64,000 nucleotides of DNA from Rallus limicola (GCA_022605955.1 JAKCOZ010000303.1:1-64000), one strand, 5' to 3'; shown: positions 11,097 to 25,155, numbered from the stretch's first letter. Numbers and translations: made by a program. Notes: a model not told the origin generated them from the letters alone.

Positions 11097-14000
11097 ATGC
11101 CTTTCATGCCTAGCTTCTTTACTTTGGGAGTTATTGCTGGACGTTTAGCATGTTTTGAACTGCAGTCTGCTAGGGCCGAGAAAAGCACTGTAGGAGGTAG
11201 CAGGTATGTTCCTTCTTTCCAGGCAAAGGAAAAGGCTGAGAGCCAAAGTGACAGGGTCTGCTTGTGTGTCCTGTTAGGAGGTTTCAGACAAGCTATGCCT
11301 TTCATGCCTAGCTTCTTTACTTTGGGAGTTATTGCTGGACGTTTAGCGTGTTTTGAACTGCAGTCTGCTAGGGCCGAGAAAAGCACTGTAGGAGGTAGCA
11401 GGTATGTTCCTTCTTTCCAGGCAAAGGAAAAGGCTGAGAGCCAAAGTGACAGGGTCTGCTTGTGTGTCCTGTTAGGAGGTTTCAGACAAGCTATGCATTT
11501 CATGCCTAGCTTCTTTACTTTGGGAGTTATTGCTGGACGTTTAGCATGTTTTGAACTGCAGTCTGCTAGGGCCGAGAAAAGCACCGTAGGAGGTTCCAGG
11601 CATGTTCCCTCTTTCCAGGCAAAGGAAAAGGCTGAGAGCCAAAGTGACAGGGTCTGCTTGTGTGTCCTGTTAGGAGGTTTCAGACAAGCTATGCCTTTCA
11701 TGCCTAGCTTCTTTACTTTGGGAGTTATTGCTGGACGTTTAGCATGTTTTGAACTGCAGTCTGCTAGGGCCGAGAAAAGCACCGTAGGAGGTTCCAGGCA
11801 TGTTCCCTCTTTCCAGGCAAAGGAAAAGGCTGAGAGCCAAAGTGACAGGGTCTGCTTGTGTGTCCTGTTAGGAGGTTTCAGACAAGCTATGCCTTTCATG
11901 CCTAGCTTCTTTACTTTGGGAGTTATTGCTGGACGTTTAGCATGTTTTGAACTGCAGTCTGCTAGGGCCGAGAAAAGCACCGTAGGAGCTTCCAGGCATG
12001 TTCCCTCTTTCCAGGCAAAGGAAAAGGCTGAGAGCCAAAGTGACAGGGTCTGCTTGTGTGTCCTGTTAGGAGGTTTCAGACAAGCTATGCCTTTCATGCC
12101 TAGCTTCTTTACTTTGGGAGTTATTGCTGGACGTTTAGCATGTTTTGAACTGCAGTCTGCTAGGGCCGAGAAAAGCACCGTAGGAGGTTCCAGGCATGTT
12201 CCCTCTTTCCAGGCAAAGGAAAAGGCTGAGAGCCAAAGTGACAGAGTCTGCTTGTGTGTCCTGTTAGGAGGTTTCAGACAAGCTATGCCTTTCATGCCTA
12301 GCTTCTTTACTTTGGGAGTTATTGCTGGACGTTTAGCATGTTTTGAACTGCAGTCTGCTAGGGCCGAGAAAAGCACCGTAGGAGGTTCCAGGCATGTTCC
12401 CTCTTTCCAGGCAAAGGAAAAGGCTGAGAGCCAAAGTGACAGGGTCTGCTTGTGTGTCCTGTTAGGAGGTTTCAGACAAGCTATGCCTTTCATGCCTAGC
12501 TTCTTTACTTTGGGAGTTATTGCTGGACGTTTAGCATGTTTTGAACTGCAGTCTGCTAGGGCCGAGAAAAGCACCGTAGGAGGTAGCAGGTATGTTCCTT
12601 CTTTCCAGGCAAAGGAAAAGGCTGAGAGCCAAAGTGACAGGGTCTGCTTGTGTGTCCTGTTAGGAGGTTTCAGACAAGCTATGCCTTTCATGCCTAGCTT
12701 CTTTACTTTGGGAGTTATTGCTGGACGTTTAGCATGTTTTGAACTGCAGTCTGCTAGGGCCGAGAAAAGCACCGTAGGAGGTTCCAGGCATGTTCCCTCT
12801 TTCCAGGCAAAGGAAAAGGCTGAGAGCCAAAGTGACAGGGTCTGCTTGTGTGTCCTGTTAGGAGGTTTCAGACAAGCTATGCCTTTCAGTCCTAGCTTCT
12901 TTACTTTGGGAGTTATTGCTGGACGTTTAGCATGTTTTGAACTGCAGTCTGCTAGGGCCGAGAAAAGCACTGTAGGAGGTAGCAGGTATGTTCCTTCTTT
13001 CCAGGCAAAGGAAAAGGCTGAGAGCCAAAGTGACAGGGTCTGCTTGTGTGTCCTGTTAGGAGGTTTCAGACAAGCTATGCCTTTCATGCCTAGCTTCTTT
13101 ACTTTGGGAGTTATTGCTGGACGTTTAGCATGTTTTGAACTGCAGTCTGCTAGGGCCGAGAAAAGCACCGTAGGAGATTCCAGGCATGTTCCCTCTTTCC
13201 AGGCAAAGGAAAAGGCTGAGAGCCAAAGTGACAGGGTCTGCTTGTGTGTCCTGTTAGGAGGTTTCAGACAAGCTATGCCTTTCAGTCCTAGCTTCTTTAC
13301 TTTGGGAGTTATTGCTGGACGTTTAGCATGTTTTGAACTGCAGTCTGCTAGGGCCGAGAAAAGCACCGTAGGAGGTTCCAGGCATGTTCCCTCTTTCCAT
13401 GCAAAGGAAAAGGCTGAGAGCCAAAGTGACAGGGTCTGCTTGTGTGTCCTGTTAGGAGGTTTCAGACAAGCTATGCCTTTCAGTCCTAGCTTCTTTACTT
13501 TGGGAGTTATTGCTGGACGTTTAGCATGTTTTGAACTGCAGTCTGCTAGGGCCGAGAAAAGCACCGTAGGAGGTTCCAGGCATGTTCCCTCTTTCCAGGC
13601 AAAGGAAAAGGCTGAGAGCCAAAGTGACAGGGTCAGCTTGTGTGTCCTGTTAGGAGGTTTCAGACAAGCTATGCCTTTCATGCCTAGCTTCTTTACTTTG
13701 GGAGTTATTGCTGGACGTTTAGCATGTTTTGAACTGCAGTCTGCTAGGGCCGAGAAAAGCACCGTAGGAGGTTCCAGGCATGTTCCCTCTTTCCAGGCAA
13801 AGGAAAAGGCTGAGAGCCAAAGTGACAGGGTCTGCTTGTGTGTCCTGTTAGGAGGTTTCAGACAAGCTATGCCTTTCATGCCTAGCTTCTTTACTTTGGG
13901 AGTTATTGCTGGACGTTTAGCATGTTTTGAACTGCAGTCTGCTAGGGCCGAGAAAAGCACCGTAGGAGGTTCCAGGCATGTTCCCTCTTTCCAGGCAAAG

Positions 14001-17000
14001 GAAAAGGCTGAGAGCCAAAGTGACAGGGTCTGCTTGTGTGTCCTGTTAGGAGGTTTCAGACAAGCTATGCCTTTCATGCCTAGCTTCTTTACTTTGGGAG
14101 TTATTGCTGGACGTTTAGCATGTTTTGAACTGCAGTCTGCTAGGGCCGAGAAAAGCACCGTAGGAGGTTCCAGGCATGTTCCCTCTTTCCAGGCAAAGGA
14201 AAAGGCTGAGAGCCAAAGTGACAGGGTCTGCTTGTGTGTCCTGTTAGGAGGTTTCAGACAAGCTATGCCTTTCATGCCTAGCTTCTTTACTTTGGGAGTT
14301 ATTGCTGGACGTTTAGCATGTTTTGAACTGCAGTCTGCTAGGGCCGAGAAAAGCACCGTAGGAGATTCCAGGCATGTTCCCTCTTTCCAGGCAAAGGAAA
14401 AGGCTGAGAGCCAAAGTGACAGGGTCTGCTTGTGTGTCCTGTTAGGAGGTTTCAGACAAGCTATGCCTTTCAGTCCTAGCTTCTTTACTTTGGGAGTTAT
14501 TGCTGGACGTTTAGCATGTTTTGAACTGCAGTCTGCTAGGGCCGAGAAAAGCACCGTAGGAGGTTCCAGGCATGTTCCCTCTTTCCATGCAAAGGAAAAG
14601 GCTGAGAGCCAAAGTGACAGGGTCTGCTTGTGTGTCCTGTTAGGAGGTTTCAGACAAGCTATGCCTTTCAGTCCTAGCTTCTTTACTTTGGGAGTTATTG
14701 CTGGACGTTTAGCAAGTTTTGAACTGCAGTCTGCTAGGGCCGAGAAAAGCACCGTAGGAGGTTCCAGGCATGTTCCCTCTTTCCAGGCAAAGGAAAAGGC
14801 TGAGAGCCAAAGTGACAGGGTCAGCTTGTGTGTCCTGTTAGGAGGTTTCAGACAAGCTATGCCTTTCATGCCTAGCTTCTTTACTTTGGGAGTTATTGCA
14901 GGACGTTTAGCATGTTTTGAACTGCAGTCTGCTAGGGCCGAGAAAAGCACCGTAGGAGGTTCCAGGCATGTTCCCTCTTTCCAGGCAAAGGAAAAGGCTG
15001 AGAGCCAAAGTGACAGGGTCTGCTTGTGTGTCCTGTTAGGAGGTTTCAGACAAGCTATGCCTTTCAGGCCTAGCTTCTTTACTTTGGGAGTTATTGCTGG
15101 ACGTTTAGCATGTTTTGAACTGCAGTCTGCTAGGGCCGAGAAAAGCACCGTAGGAGGTTCCAGGCATGTTCCCTCTTTCCAGGCAAAGGAAAAGGCTGAG
15201 AGCCAAAGTGACAGGGTCAGCTTGTGTGTCCTGTTAGGAGGTTTCAGACAAGCTATGCCTTTCAGTCTTAGCTTCTTTACTTTGGGAGTTATTGCTGGAC
15301 GTTTAGCATGTTTTGAACTGCAGTCTGCTAGGGCCGAGAAAAGCACCGTAGGAGGTTCCAGGCATGTTCCCTCTTTCCAGGCAAAGGAAAAGGCTGAGAG
15401 CCAAAGTGACAGGGTCAGCTTGTGTGTCCTGTTAGGAGGTTTCAGACAAGCTATGCCTTTCAGTCCTAGCTTCTTTACTTTGGGAGTTATTGCTGGACGT
15501 TTAGCATGTTTTGAACTGCAGTCTGCTAGGGCCGAGAAAAGCACCGTAGGAGGTTCCAGGCATGTTCCCTCTTTCCAGGCAAAGGAAAAGGCTGAGAGCC
15601 AAAGTGACAGAGTCTGCTTGTGTGTCCTGTTAGGAGGTTTCAGACAAGCTATGCCTTTCATGCCTAGCTTCTTTACTTTAGCAGTTATTGCTAGACGTTT
15701 AGCATGTTTTGAACTGCAGTCTGCTAGGGCCGAGAAAAGAACTTTTATAGGTAGCAGGTATGTTCCTTCTTTCCAGGCAAAGGAAAAGGCTGAGAGCCAA
15801 AGTGACAGGGTCTGCTTGTGTGTCCTGTTAGGAGGTTTCAGACAAGCTATGCATTTCATGCCTAGCTTCTTTACTTTGGGAGTTATTGCTGGACGTTTAG
15901 CATGTTTTGAACTGCAGTCTGCTAGGGCCGAGAAAAGCACCGTAGGAGGTTCCAGGCATGTTCCCTCTTTCCAGGCAAAGGATAAGGCTGAGAGCCAAAG
16001 TGACAGGGTCTGCTTGTGTGTCCTGTTAGGAGGTTTCAGACAAGCTATGCCTTTCATGCCTAGCTTCTTTACTTTGGGAGTTATTGCTGGACGTTTAGCA
16101 TGTTTTGAACTGCAGTCTGCTAGGGCCGAGAAAAGCACCGTAGGAGGTTCCAGGCATGTTCCCTCTTTCCAGGCAAAGGAAAAGGCTGAGAGCCAAAGTG
16201 ACAGGGTCTGCTTGTGTGTCCTGTTAGGAGGTTTCAGACAAGCTATGCCTTTCATGCCTAGCTTCTTTACTTTGGGAGTTATTGCTGGACGTTTAGCATG
16301 TTTTGAACTGCAGTCTGCTAGGGCCGAGAAAAGCACCGCATGAGCTTCCAGGCATGTTCCCTCTTTCCAGGCAAAGGAAAAGGCTGAGAGCCAAAGTGAC
16401 AGGGTCTGCTTGTGTGTCCTGTTAGGAGGTTTCAGACAAGCTATGCCTTTCAATCCTAGCTTCTTTACTTTGGGAGTTATTGCTGGACGTTTAGCATGTT
16501 TTGAACTGCAGTCTGCTAGGGCCGAGAAAAGCACCGTAGGAGGTTCCAGGCATGTTCCCTCTTTCCAGGCAAAGGAAAAGGCTGAGAGCCAAAGTGACAG
16601 AGTCTGCTTGTGTGTCCTGTTAGGAGGTTTCAGACAAGCTATGCCTTTCATGCCTAGCTTCTTTACTTTGGGAGTTATTGCTGGACGTTTAGCATGTTTT
16701 GAACTGCAGTCTGCTAGGGCCGAGAAAAGCACCGTAGGAGGTTCCAGGCATGTTCCCTCTTTCCAGGCAAAGGAAAAGGCTGAGAGCCAAAGTGACAGGG
16801 TCTGCTTGTGTGTCCTGTTAGGAGGTTTCAGACAAGCTATGCCTTTCAGTCCTAGCTTCTTTACTTTGGGAGTTATTGCTGGACGTTTAGCATGTTTTGA
16901 ACTGCAGTCTGCTAGGGCCGAGAAAAGCACTGTAGGAGGTAGCAGGTATGTTCCTTCTTTCCAGGCAAAGGAAAAGGCTGAGAGCCAAAGTGACAGGGTC

Positions 17001-18818
17001 TGCTTGTGTGTCCTGTTAGGAGGTTTCAGACAAGCTATGCCTTTCATGCCTAGCTTCTTTACTTTGGGAGTTATTGCTGGACGTTTAGCATGTTTTGAAC
17101 TGCAGTCTGCTAGGGCCGAGAAAAGCACCGTAGGAGATTCCAGGCATGTTCCCTCTTTCCAGGCAAAGGAAAAGGCTGAGAGCCAAAGTGACAGGGTCTG
17201 CTTGTGTGTCCTGTTAGGAGGTTTCAGACAAGCTATGCCTTTCAGTCCTAGCTTCTTTACTTTGGGAGTTATTGCTGGACGTTTAGCATGTTTTGAACTG
17301 CAGTCTGCTAGGGCCGAGAAAAGCACCGTAGGAGGTTCCAGGCATGTTCCCTCTTTCCATGCAAAGGAAAAGGCTGAGAGCCAAAGTGACAGGGTCTGCT
17401 TGTGTGTCCTGTTAGGAGGTTTCAGACAAGCTATGCCTTTCATGCCTAGCTTCTTTACTTTGGGAGTTATTGCTGGACGTTTAGCAAGTTTTGAACTGCA
17501 GTCTGCTAGGGCCGAGAAAAGCACCGTAGGAGGTTCCAGGCATGTTCCCTCTTTCCAGGCAAAGGAAAAGGCTGAGAGCCAAAGTGACAGGGTCTGCTTG
17601 TGTGTCCTGTTAGGAGGTTTCAGACAAGCTATGCCTTTCAGTCCTAGCTTCTTTACTTTGGGAGTTATTGCTGGACGTTTAGCATGTTTTGAACTGCAGT
17701 CTGCTAGGGCCGAGAAAAGCACCGTAGGAGGTTCCAGGCATGTTCCCTCTTTCCAGGCAAAGGAAAAGGCTGAGAGCCAAAGTGACAGGGTCAGCTTGTG
17801 TGTCCTGTTAGGAGGTTTCAGACAAGCTATGCCTTTCATGCCTAGCTTCTTTACTTTGGGAGTTATTGCTGGACGTTTAGCATGTTTTGAACTGCAGTCT
17901 GCTAGGGCCGAGAAAAGCACCGTAGGAGGTTCCAGGCATGTTCCCTCTTTCCAGGCAAAGGAAAAGGCTGAGAGCCAAAGTGACAGGGTCAGCTTGTGTG
18001 TCCTGTTAGGAGGTTTCAGACAAGCTATGCCTTTCAGTCCTAGCTTCTTTACTTTGGGAGTTATTGCTGGACGTTTAGCATGTTTTGAACTGCAGTCTGC
18101 TAGGGCCGAGAAAAGCACCGTAGGAGGTTCCAGGCATGTTCCCTCTTTCCAGGCAAAGGAAAAGGCTGAGAGCCAAAGTGACAGAGTCTGCTTGTGTGTC
18201 CTGTTAGGAGGTTTCAGACAAGCTATGCCTTTCATGCCTAGCTTCTTTACTTTAGCAGTTATTGCTGGACGTTTAGCATGTTTTGAACTGCAGTCTGCTA
18301 GGGCCGAGAAAAGAACTTTTATAGGTAGCAGGTATGTTCCTTCTTTCCAGGCAAAGGAAAAGGCTGAGAGCCAAAGTGACAGGGTCTGCTTGTGTGTCCT
18401 GTTAGGAGGTTTCAGACAAGCTATGCCTTTCATGCCTAGCTTCTTTACTTTGGGAGTTATTGCTGGACGTTTAGCATGTTTTGAACTGCAGTCTGCTAGG
18501 GCCGAGAAAAGCACCGTAGGAGGTTCCAGGCATGTTCCCTCTTTCCAGGCAAAGGAAAAGGCTGAGAGCCAAAGTGACAGGGTCTGCTTGTGTGTCCTGT
18601 TAGGAGGTTTCAGACAAGCTATGCCTTTCATGCCTAGCTTCTTTACTTTGGGAGTTATTGCTGGACGTTTAGCATGTTTTGAACTGCAGTCTGCTAGGGC
18701 CGAGAAAAGCACCGTAGGAGGTTCCAGGCATGTTCCCTCTTTCCAGGCAAAGGAAAAGGCTGAGAGCCAAAGTGACAGGGTCTGCTTGTGTGTCCTGTTA
18801 TAAGGTTTCAGACAAGCT
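11097..18818 (+). repeat. Left-domain higher-order segment, 39 monomers
   Basis: This is the longest left-domain interval without a TATAAGG mark (next TAA at 18801-18803). It starts mY, mY (with TAGCGTG), H with ATGCATTTC, mH, mA. D copies start at 13077, 14265 and 17037, each followed by a copy with CCATGCAAAG. Divergent AACTTTTATAGG copies start at 15651 and 18225. It is probably several shorter units fused by loss of boundary copies. One copy (16245-16442) has CGCATGAG in place of CGTAGGAG. Confidence 0.8.
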
Positions 18819-20204
18819 ATGCCTTTCATGCCTAGCTTCTTTACTTTGGGAGTTATTGCTGGACGTTTAGCATGTTTTGAACTGCAGTCTGCTAGGGCCG
18901 AGAAAAGCACTGTAGGAGGTAGCAGGTATGTTCCTTCTTTCCAGGCAAAGGAAAAGGCTGAGAGCCAAAGTGACAGGGTCTGCTTGTGTGTCCTGTTAGG
19001 AGGTTTCAGACAAGCTATGCCTTTCATGCCTAGCTTCTTTACTTTGGGAGTTATTGCTGGACGTTTAGCGTGTTTTGAACTGCAGTCTGCTAGGGCCGAG
19101 AAAAGCACTGTAGGAGGTAGCAGGTATGTTCCTTCTTTCCAGGCAAAGGAAAAGGCTGAGAGCCAAAGTGACAGGGTCTGCTTGTGTGTCCTGTTAGGAG
19201 GTTTCAGACAAGCTATGCCTTTCATGCCTAGCTTCTTTACTTTGGGAGTTATTGCTGGACGTTTAGCATGTTTTGAACTGCAGTCTGCTAGGGCCGAGAA
19301 AAGCACCGTAGGAGGTTCCAGGCATGTTCCTTCTTTCCAGGCAAAGGAAAAGGCTGAGAGCCAAAGTGACAGGGTCTGCTTGTGTGTCCTGTTAGGAGGT
19401 TTCAGACAAGCTATGCCTTTCATGCCTAGCTTCTTTACTTTGGGAGTTATTGCTGGACGTTTAGCATGTTTTGAACTGCAGTCTGCTAGGGCCGAGAAAA
19501 GCACCGTAGGAGGTTCCAGGCATGTTCCCTCTTTCCAGGCAAAGGAAAAGGCTGAGAGCCAAAGTGACAGGGTCTGCTTGTGTGTCCTGTTAGGAGGTTT
19601 CAGACAAGCTATGCCTTTCATGCCTAGCTTCTTTACTTTGGGAGTTATTGCTGGACGTTTAGCATGTTTTGAACTGCAGTCTGCTAGGGCCGAGAAAAGC
19701 ACCGTAGGAGCTTCCAGGCATGTTCCCTCTTTCCAGGCAAAGGAAAAGGCTGAGAGCCAAAGTGACAGGGTCTGCTTGTGTGTCCTGTTAGGAGGTTTCA
19801 GACAAGCTATGCCTTTCAGTCCTAGCTTCTTTACTTTGGGAGTTATTGCTGGACGTTTAGCATGTTTTGAACTGCAGTCTGCTAGGGCCGAGAAAAGCAC
19901 TGTAGGAGGTTCCAGGCATGTTCCCTCTTTCCAGGCAAAGGAAAAGGCTGAGAGCCAAAGTGACAGGGTCTGCTTGTGTGTCCTGTTAGGAGGTTTCAGA
20001 CAAGCTATGCCTTTCATGCCTAGCTTCTTTACTTTGGGAGTTATTGCTGGACGTTTAGCATGTTTTGAACTGCAGTCTGCTAGGGCCGAGAAAAGCACCG
20101 TAGGAGGTTCCAGGCATGTTCCCTCTTTCCAGGCAAAGGAAAAGGCTGAGAGCCAAAGTGACAGGGTCTGCTTGTGTGTCCTGTTATAAGATTTCAGACA
20201 AGCT
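18819..20204 (+). repeat. Left-domain higher-order unit, 7 monomers
   Basis: Order: mY, mY with TAGCGTG, mH, mH, mA, sH, mH with TATAAG (TAA at 20187-20189, followed by ATTTC instead of GTTTC). Its first five monomers parallel the start of the segment at 11097, 7722 bp (39 monomers) upstream, including the private TAGCGTG change. This is the last TATAAGG-bounded unit in the window. Confidence 0.85.
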
Positions 20205-20798
20205 ATGCCTTTCATGCCTAGCTTCTTTACTTTGGGAGTTATTGCTGGACGTTTAGCATGTTTTGAACTGCAGTCTGCTAGGGCCGAGAAAAGCACTGTA
20301 GGAGGTAGCAGGTATGTTCCTTCTTTCCAGGCAAAGGAAAAGGCTGAGAGCCAAAGTGACAGGGTCTGCTTGTGTGTCCTGTTAGGAGGTTTCAGACAAG
20401 CTATGCCTTTCATGCCTAGCTTCTTTACTTTGGGAGTTATTGCTGGACGTTTAGCATGTTTTGAACTGCAGTCTGCTAGGGCCGAGAAAAGCACCGTAGG
20501 AGGTTCCAGGCATGTTCCCTCTTTCCAGGCAAAGGAAAAGGCTGAGAGCCAAAGTGACAGGGTCTGCTTGTGTGTCCTGTTAGGAGGTTTCAGACAAGCT
20601 ATGCCTTTCATGCCTAGCTTCTTTACTTTGGGAGTTATTGCTGGACGTTTAGCATGTTTTGAACTGCAGTCTGCTAGGGCCGAGAAAAGCACCGTAGAAG
20701 GTTCCAGGCATGTTCCCTCTTTCCAGGCAAAGGAAAAGGCTGAGAGCCAAAGTGACAGGGTCAGCTTGTGTGTCCTGTTAGGAGGTTTCAGACAAGCT

Positions 20799-23700
20799 AT
20801 GCCTTTCAGTCCTAGCTTCTTTACTTTGGGAGTTATTGCTGGACGTTTAGCATGTTTTGAACTGCAGTCTGCTAGGGCCGAGAAAAGCACTGTAGGAGGT
20901 AGCAGGTATGTTCCTTCTTTCCAGGCAAAGGAAAAGGCTGAGAGCCAAAGTGACAGGGTCTGCTTGTGTGTCCTGTTAGGAGGTTTCAGACAAGCTATGC
21001 CTTTCATGCCTAGCTTCTTTACTTTGGGAGTTATTGCTGGACGTTTAGCATGTTTTGAACTGCAGTCTGCTAGGGCCGAGAAAAGCACCGTAGGAGGTAG
21101 CAGGTATGTTCCTTCTTTCCAGGCAAAGGAAAAGGCTGAGAGCCAAAGTGACAGGGTCTGCTTGTGTGTCCTGTTAGGAGGTTTCAGACAAGCTATGCCT
21201 TTCAGTCCTAGCTTCTTTACTTTGGGAGTTATTGCTGGACGTTTAGCATGTTTTGAACTGCAGTCTGCTAGGGCCGAGAAAAGCACCGTAGGAGGTTCCA
21301 GGCATGTTCCCTCTTTCCAGGCAAAGGAAAAGGCTGAGAGCCAAAGTGACAGGGTCTGCTTGTGTGTCGTGTTAGGAGGTTTCAGACAAGCTATGCCTTT
21401 CAGTCCTAGCTTCTTTACTTTGGGAGTTATTGCTGGACGTTTAGCATGTTTTGAACTGCAGTCTGCTAGGGCCGAGAAAAGCACTGTAGGAGGTAGCAGG
21501 TATGTTCCTTCTTTCCAGGCAAAGGAAAAGGCTGAGAGCCAAAGTGACAGGGTCTGCTTGTGTGTCCTGTTAGGAGGTTTCAGACAAGCTATGCCTTTCA
21601 GTCCTAGCTTCTTTACTTTGGGAGTTATTGCTGGACGTTTAGCATGTTTTGAACTGCAGTCTGCTAGGGCCGAGAAAAGCACTGTAGGAGGTAGCAGGTA
21701 TGTTCCTTCTTTCCAGGCAAAGGAAAAGGCTGAGAGCCAAAGTGACAGGGTCTGCTTGTGTGTCCTGTTAGGAGGTTTCAGACAAGCTATGCCTTTCAGT
21801 CCTAGCTTCTTTACTTTGGGAGTTATTGCTGGACGTTTAGCATGTTTTGAACTGCAGTCTGCTAGGGCCGAGAAAAGCACCGTAGGAGGTTCCAGGCATG
21901 TTCCCTCTTTCCAGGCAAAGGAAAAGGCTGAGAGCCAAAGTGACAGGGTCAGCTTGTGTGTCCTGTTAGGAGGTTTCAGACAAGCTATGCCTTTCAGTCC
22001 TAGCTTCTTTACTTTGGGAGTTATTGCTGGACGTTTAGCATGTTTTGAACTGCAGTCTGCTAGGGCCGAGAAAAGCACTGTAGGAGGTAGCAGGTATGTT
22101 CCTTCTTTCCAGGCAAAGGAAAAGGCTGAGAGCCAAAGTGACAGGGTCTGCTTGTGTGTCCTGTTAGGAGGTTTCAGACAAGCTATGCCTTTCAGTCCTA
22201 GCTTCTTTACTTTGGGAGTTATTGCTGGACGTTTAGCATGTTTTGAACTGCAGTCTGCTAGGGCCGATAAAAGCACCGTAGGAGGTAGCAGGTATGTTCC
22301 TTCTTTCCAGGCAAAGGAAAAGGCTGAGAGCCAAAGTGACAGGGTCTGCTTGTGTGTCCTGTTAGGAGGTTTCAGACAAGCTATGCCTTTCATGCCTAGC
22401 TTCTTTACTTTGGGAGTTATTGCTGGACGTTTAGCATGTTTTGAACTGCAGTCTGCTAGGGCCGAGAAAAGCACCGTAGGAGCTTCCAGGCATGTTCCCT
22501 CTTTCCAGGCAAAGGAAAAGGCTGAGAGCCAAAGTGACAGGGTCTGCTTGTGTGTCCTGTTAGGAGGTTTCAGACAAGCTATGCCTTTCATGCCTAGCTT
22601 CTTTACTTTGGGAGTTATTGCTGGACGTTTAGCATGTTTTGAACTGCAGTCTGCTAGGGCCGAGAAAAGCACCGTAGGAGGTTCCAGGCATGTTCCCTCT
22701 TTCCAGGCAAAGGAAAAGGCTGAGAGCCAAAGTGACAGGGTCAGCTTGTGTGTCCTGTTAGGAGGTTTCAGACAAGCTATGCCTTTCATGCCTAGCTTCT
22801 TTACTTTGGGAGTTATTGCTGGACGTTTAGCATGTTTTGAACTGCAGTCTGCTAGGGCCGAGAAAAGCACTGTAGGAGGTAGCAGGTATGTTCCTTCTTT
22901 CCAGGCAAAGGAAAAGGCTGAGAGCCAAAGTGACAGGGTCTGCTTGTGTGTCCTGTTAGGAGGTTTCAGACAAGCTATGCCTTTCATGCCTAGCTTCTTT
23001 ACTTTGGGAGTTATTGCTGGACGTTTAGCATGTTTTGAACTGCAGTCTGCTAGGGCCGAGAAAAGCACCGTAGGAGGTTCCAGGCATGTTCCCTCTTTCC
23101 AGGCAAAGGAAAAGGCTGAGAGCCAAAGTGACAGGGTCTGCTTGTGTGTCCTGTTAGGAGGTTTCAGACAAGCTATGCCTTTCATGCCTAGCTTCTTTAC
23201 TTTGGGAGTTATTGCTGGACGTTTAGCATGTTTTGAACTGCAGTCTGCTAGGGCCGAGAAAAGCACCGTAGGAGGTTCCAGGCATGTTCCCTCTTTCCAG
23301 GCAAAGGAAAAGGCTGAGAGCCAAAGTGACAGGGTCTGCTTGTGTGTCCTGTTAGGAGGTTTCAGACAAGCTATGCCTTTCATGCCTAGCTTCTATACTT
23401 TGGGAGTTATTGCTGGACGTTTAGCATGTTTTGAACTGCAGTCTGCTAGGGCCGAGAAAAGCACCGTAGGAGGTTCCAGGCATGTTCCTTCTTTCCAGGC
23501 AAAGGAAAAGGCTGAGAGCCAAAGTGACAGGGTCTGCTTGTGTGTCCTGTTAGGAGGTTTCAGACAAGCTATGCCTTTCATGCCTAGCTTCTTTACTTTG
23601 GGAGTTATTGCTGGACGTTTAGCATGTTTTGAACTGCAGTCTGCTAGGGCCGAGAAAAGCACCGTAGGAGGTAGCAGGTATGTTTCGTTCTTTCCAGGCA

Positions 23701-24165
23701 AAGGAAAAGGCTGAGAGCCAAAGTGACAGGGTCTGCTTGTGTGTCCTGTTAGGAGGTTTCAGACAAGCTATGCCTTTCAGTCCTAGCTTCTTTACTTTGG
23801 GAGTTATTGCTGGACGTTTAGCATGTTTTGAACTGCAGTCTGCTAGGGCCGAGAAAAGCACCGTAGGAGGTTCCAGGCATGTTCCCTCTTTCCAGGCAAA
23901 GGAAAAGGCTGAGAGCCAAAGTGACAGGGTCTGCTTGTGTGTCGTGTTAGGAGGTTTCAGACAAGCTATGCCTTTCAGTCCTAGCTTCTTTACTTTGGGA
24001 GTTATTGCTGGACGTTTAGCATGTTTTGAACTGCAGTCTGCTAGGGCCGAGAAAAGCACCGTAGGAGGTAGCAGGTATGTTCCTTCTTTCCAGGCAAAGG
24101 AAAAGGCTGAGAGCCAAAGTGACAGGGTCTGCTTGTGTGTCCTGTTAGGAGGTTTCAGACAAGCT
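20799..24165 (+). repeat. 17-monomer duplicated block, copy 1
   Basis: The monomer subtypes match those at 25156-28521 one for one, at an offset of 4357 bp (22 monomers plus 1 bp). They share rare markers in the same order: GTCGTG, GTCAGC, T84, the mA copy, TTCTATACT, then GTCGTG again. This copy contains the 1-bp insertion near 23687 and has CAGTCCT rather than CATGCCT in the T84 monomer. Confidence 0.8.
23571..23769 (+). repeat. 199-bp monomer with a unique 1-bp insertion
   Basis: The sequence reads TGTTTCGTTCTTTCC at 23681-23695, where other Y copies read TGTTCCTTCTTTCC or TGTTTCTTCTTTCC. The extra base shifts the register of every downstream copy by one and exists nowhere else in the window. 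It is the first length change after 119 copies of exactly 198 bp. Confidence 0.9.
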
Positions 24166-25155
24166 ATGCCTTTCATGCCTAGCTTCTTTACTTTGGGAGT
24201 TATTGCTGGACGTTTAGCATGTTTTGAACTGCAGTCTGCTAGGGCCGAGAAAAGCACCGTAGGAGGTAGCAGGTATGTTCCTTCTTTCCAGGCAAAGGAA
24301 AAGGCTGAGAGCCAAAGTGACAGGGTCTGCTTGTGTGTCCTGTTAGGAGGTTTCAGACAAGCTATGCCTTTCAGTCCTAGCTTCTTTACTTTGGGAGTTA
24401 TTGCTGGACGTTTAGCATGTTTTGAACTGCAGTCTGCTAGGGCCGAGAAAAGCACCGTAGGAGGTTCCAGGCATGTTCCCTCTTTCCAGGCAAAGGAAAA
24501 GGCTGAGAGCCAAAGTGACAGGGTCTGCTTGTGTGTCGTGTTAGGAGGTTTCAGACAAGCTATGCCTTTCAGTCCTAGCTTCTTTACTTTGGGAGTTATT
24601 GCTGGACGTTTAGCATGTTTTGAACTGCAGTCTGCTAGGGCCGAGAAAAGCACTGTAGGAGGTAGCAGGTATGTTCCTTCTTTCCAGGCAAAGGAAAAGG
24701 CTGAGAGCCAAAGTGACAGGGTCTGCTTGTGTGTCCTGTTAGGAGGTTTCAGACAAGCTATGCCTTTCAGTCCTAGCTTCTTTACTTTGGGAGTTATTGC
24801 TGGACGTTTAGCATGTTTTGAACTGCAGTCTGCTAGGGCCGAGAAAAGCACTGTAGGAGGTAGCAGGTATGTTCCTTCTTTCCAGGCAAAGGAAAAGGCT
24901 GAGAGCCAAAGTGACAGGGTCTGCTTGTGTGTCCTGTTAGGAGGTTTCAGACAAGCTATGCCTTTCAGTCCTAGCTTCTTTACTTTGGGAGTTATTGCTG
25001 GACGTTTAGCATGTTTTGAACTGCAGTCTGCTAGGGCCGAGAAAAGCACCGTAGGAGGTTCCAGGCATGTTCCCTCTTTCCAGGCAAAGGAAAAGGCTGA
25101 GAGCCAAAGTGACAGGGTCAGCTTGTGTGTCCTGTTAGGAGGTTTCAGACAAGCT

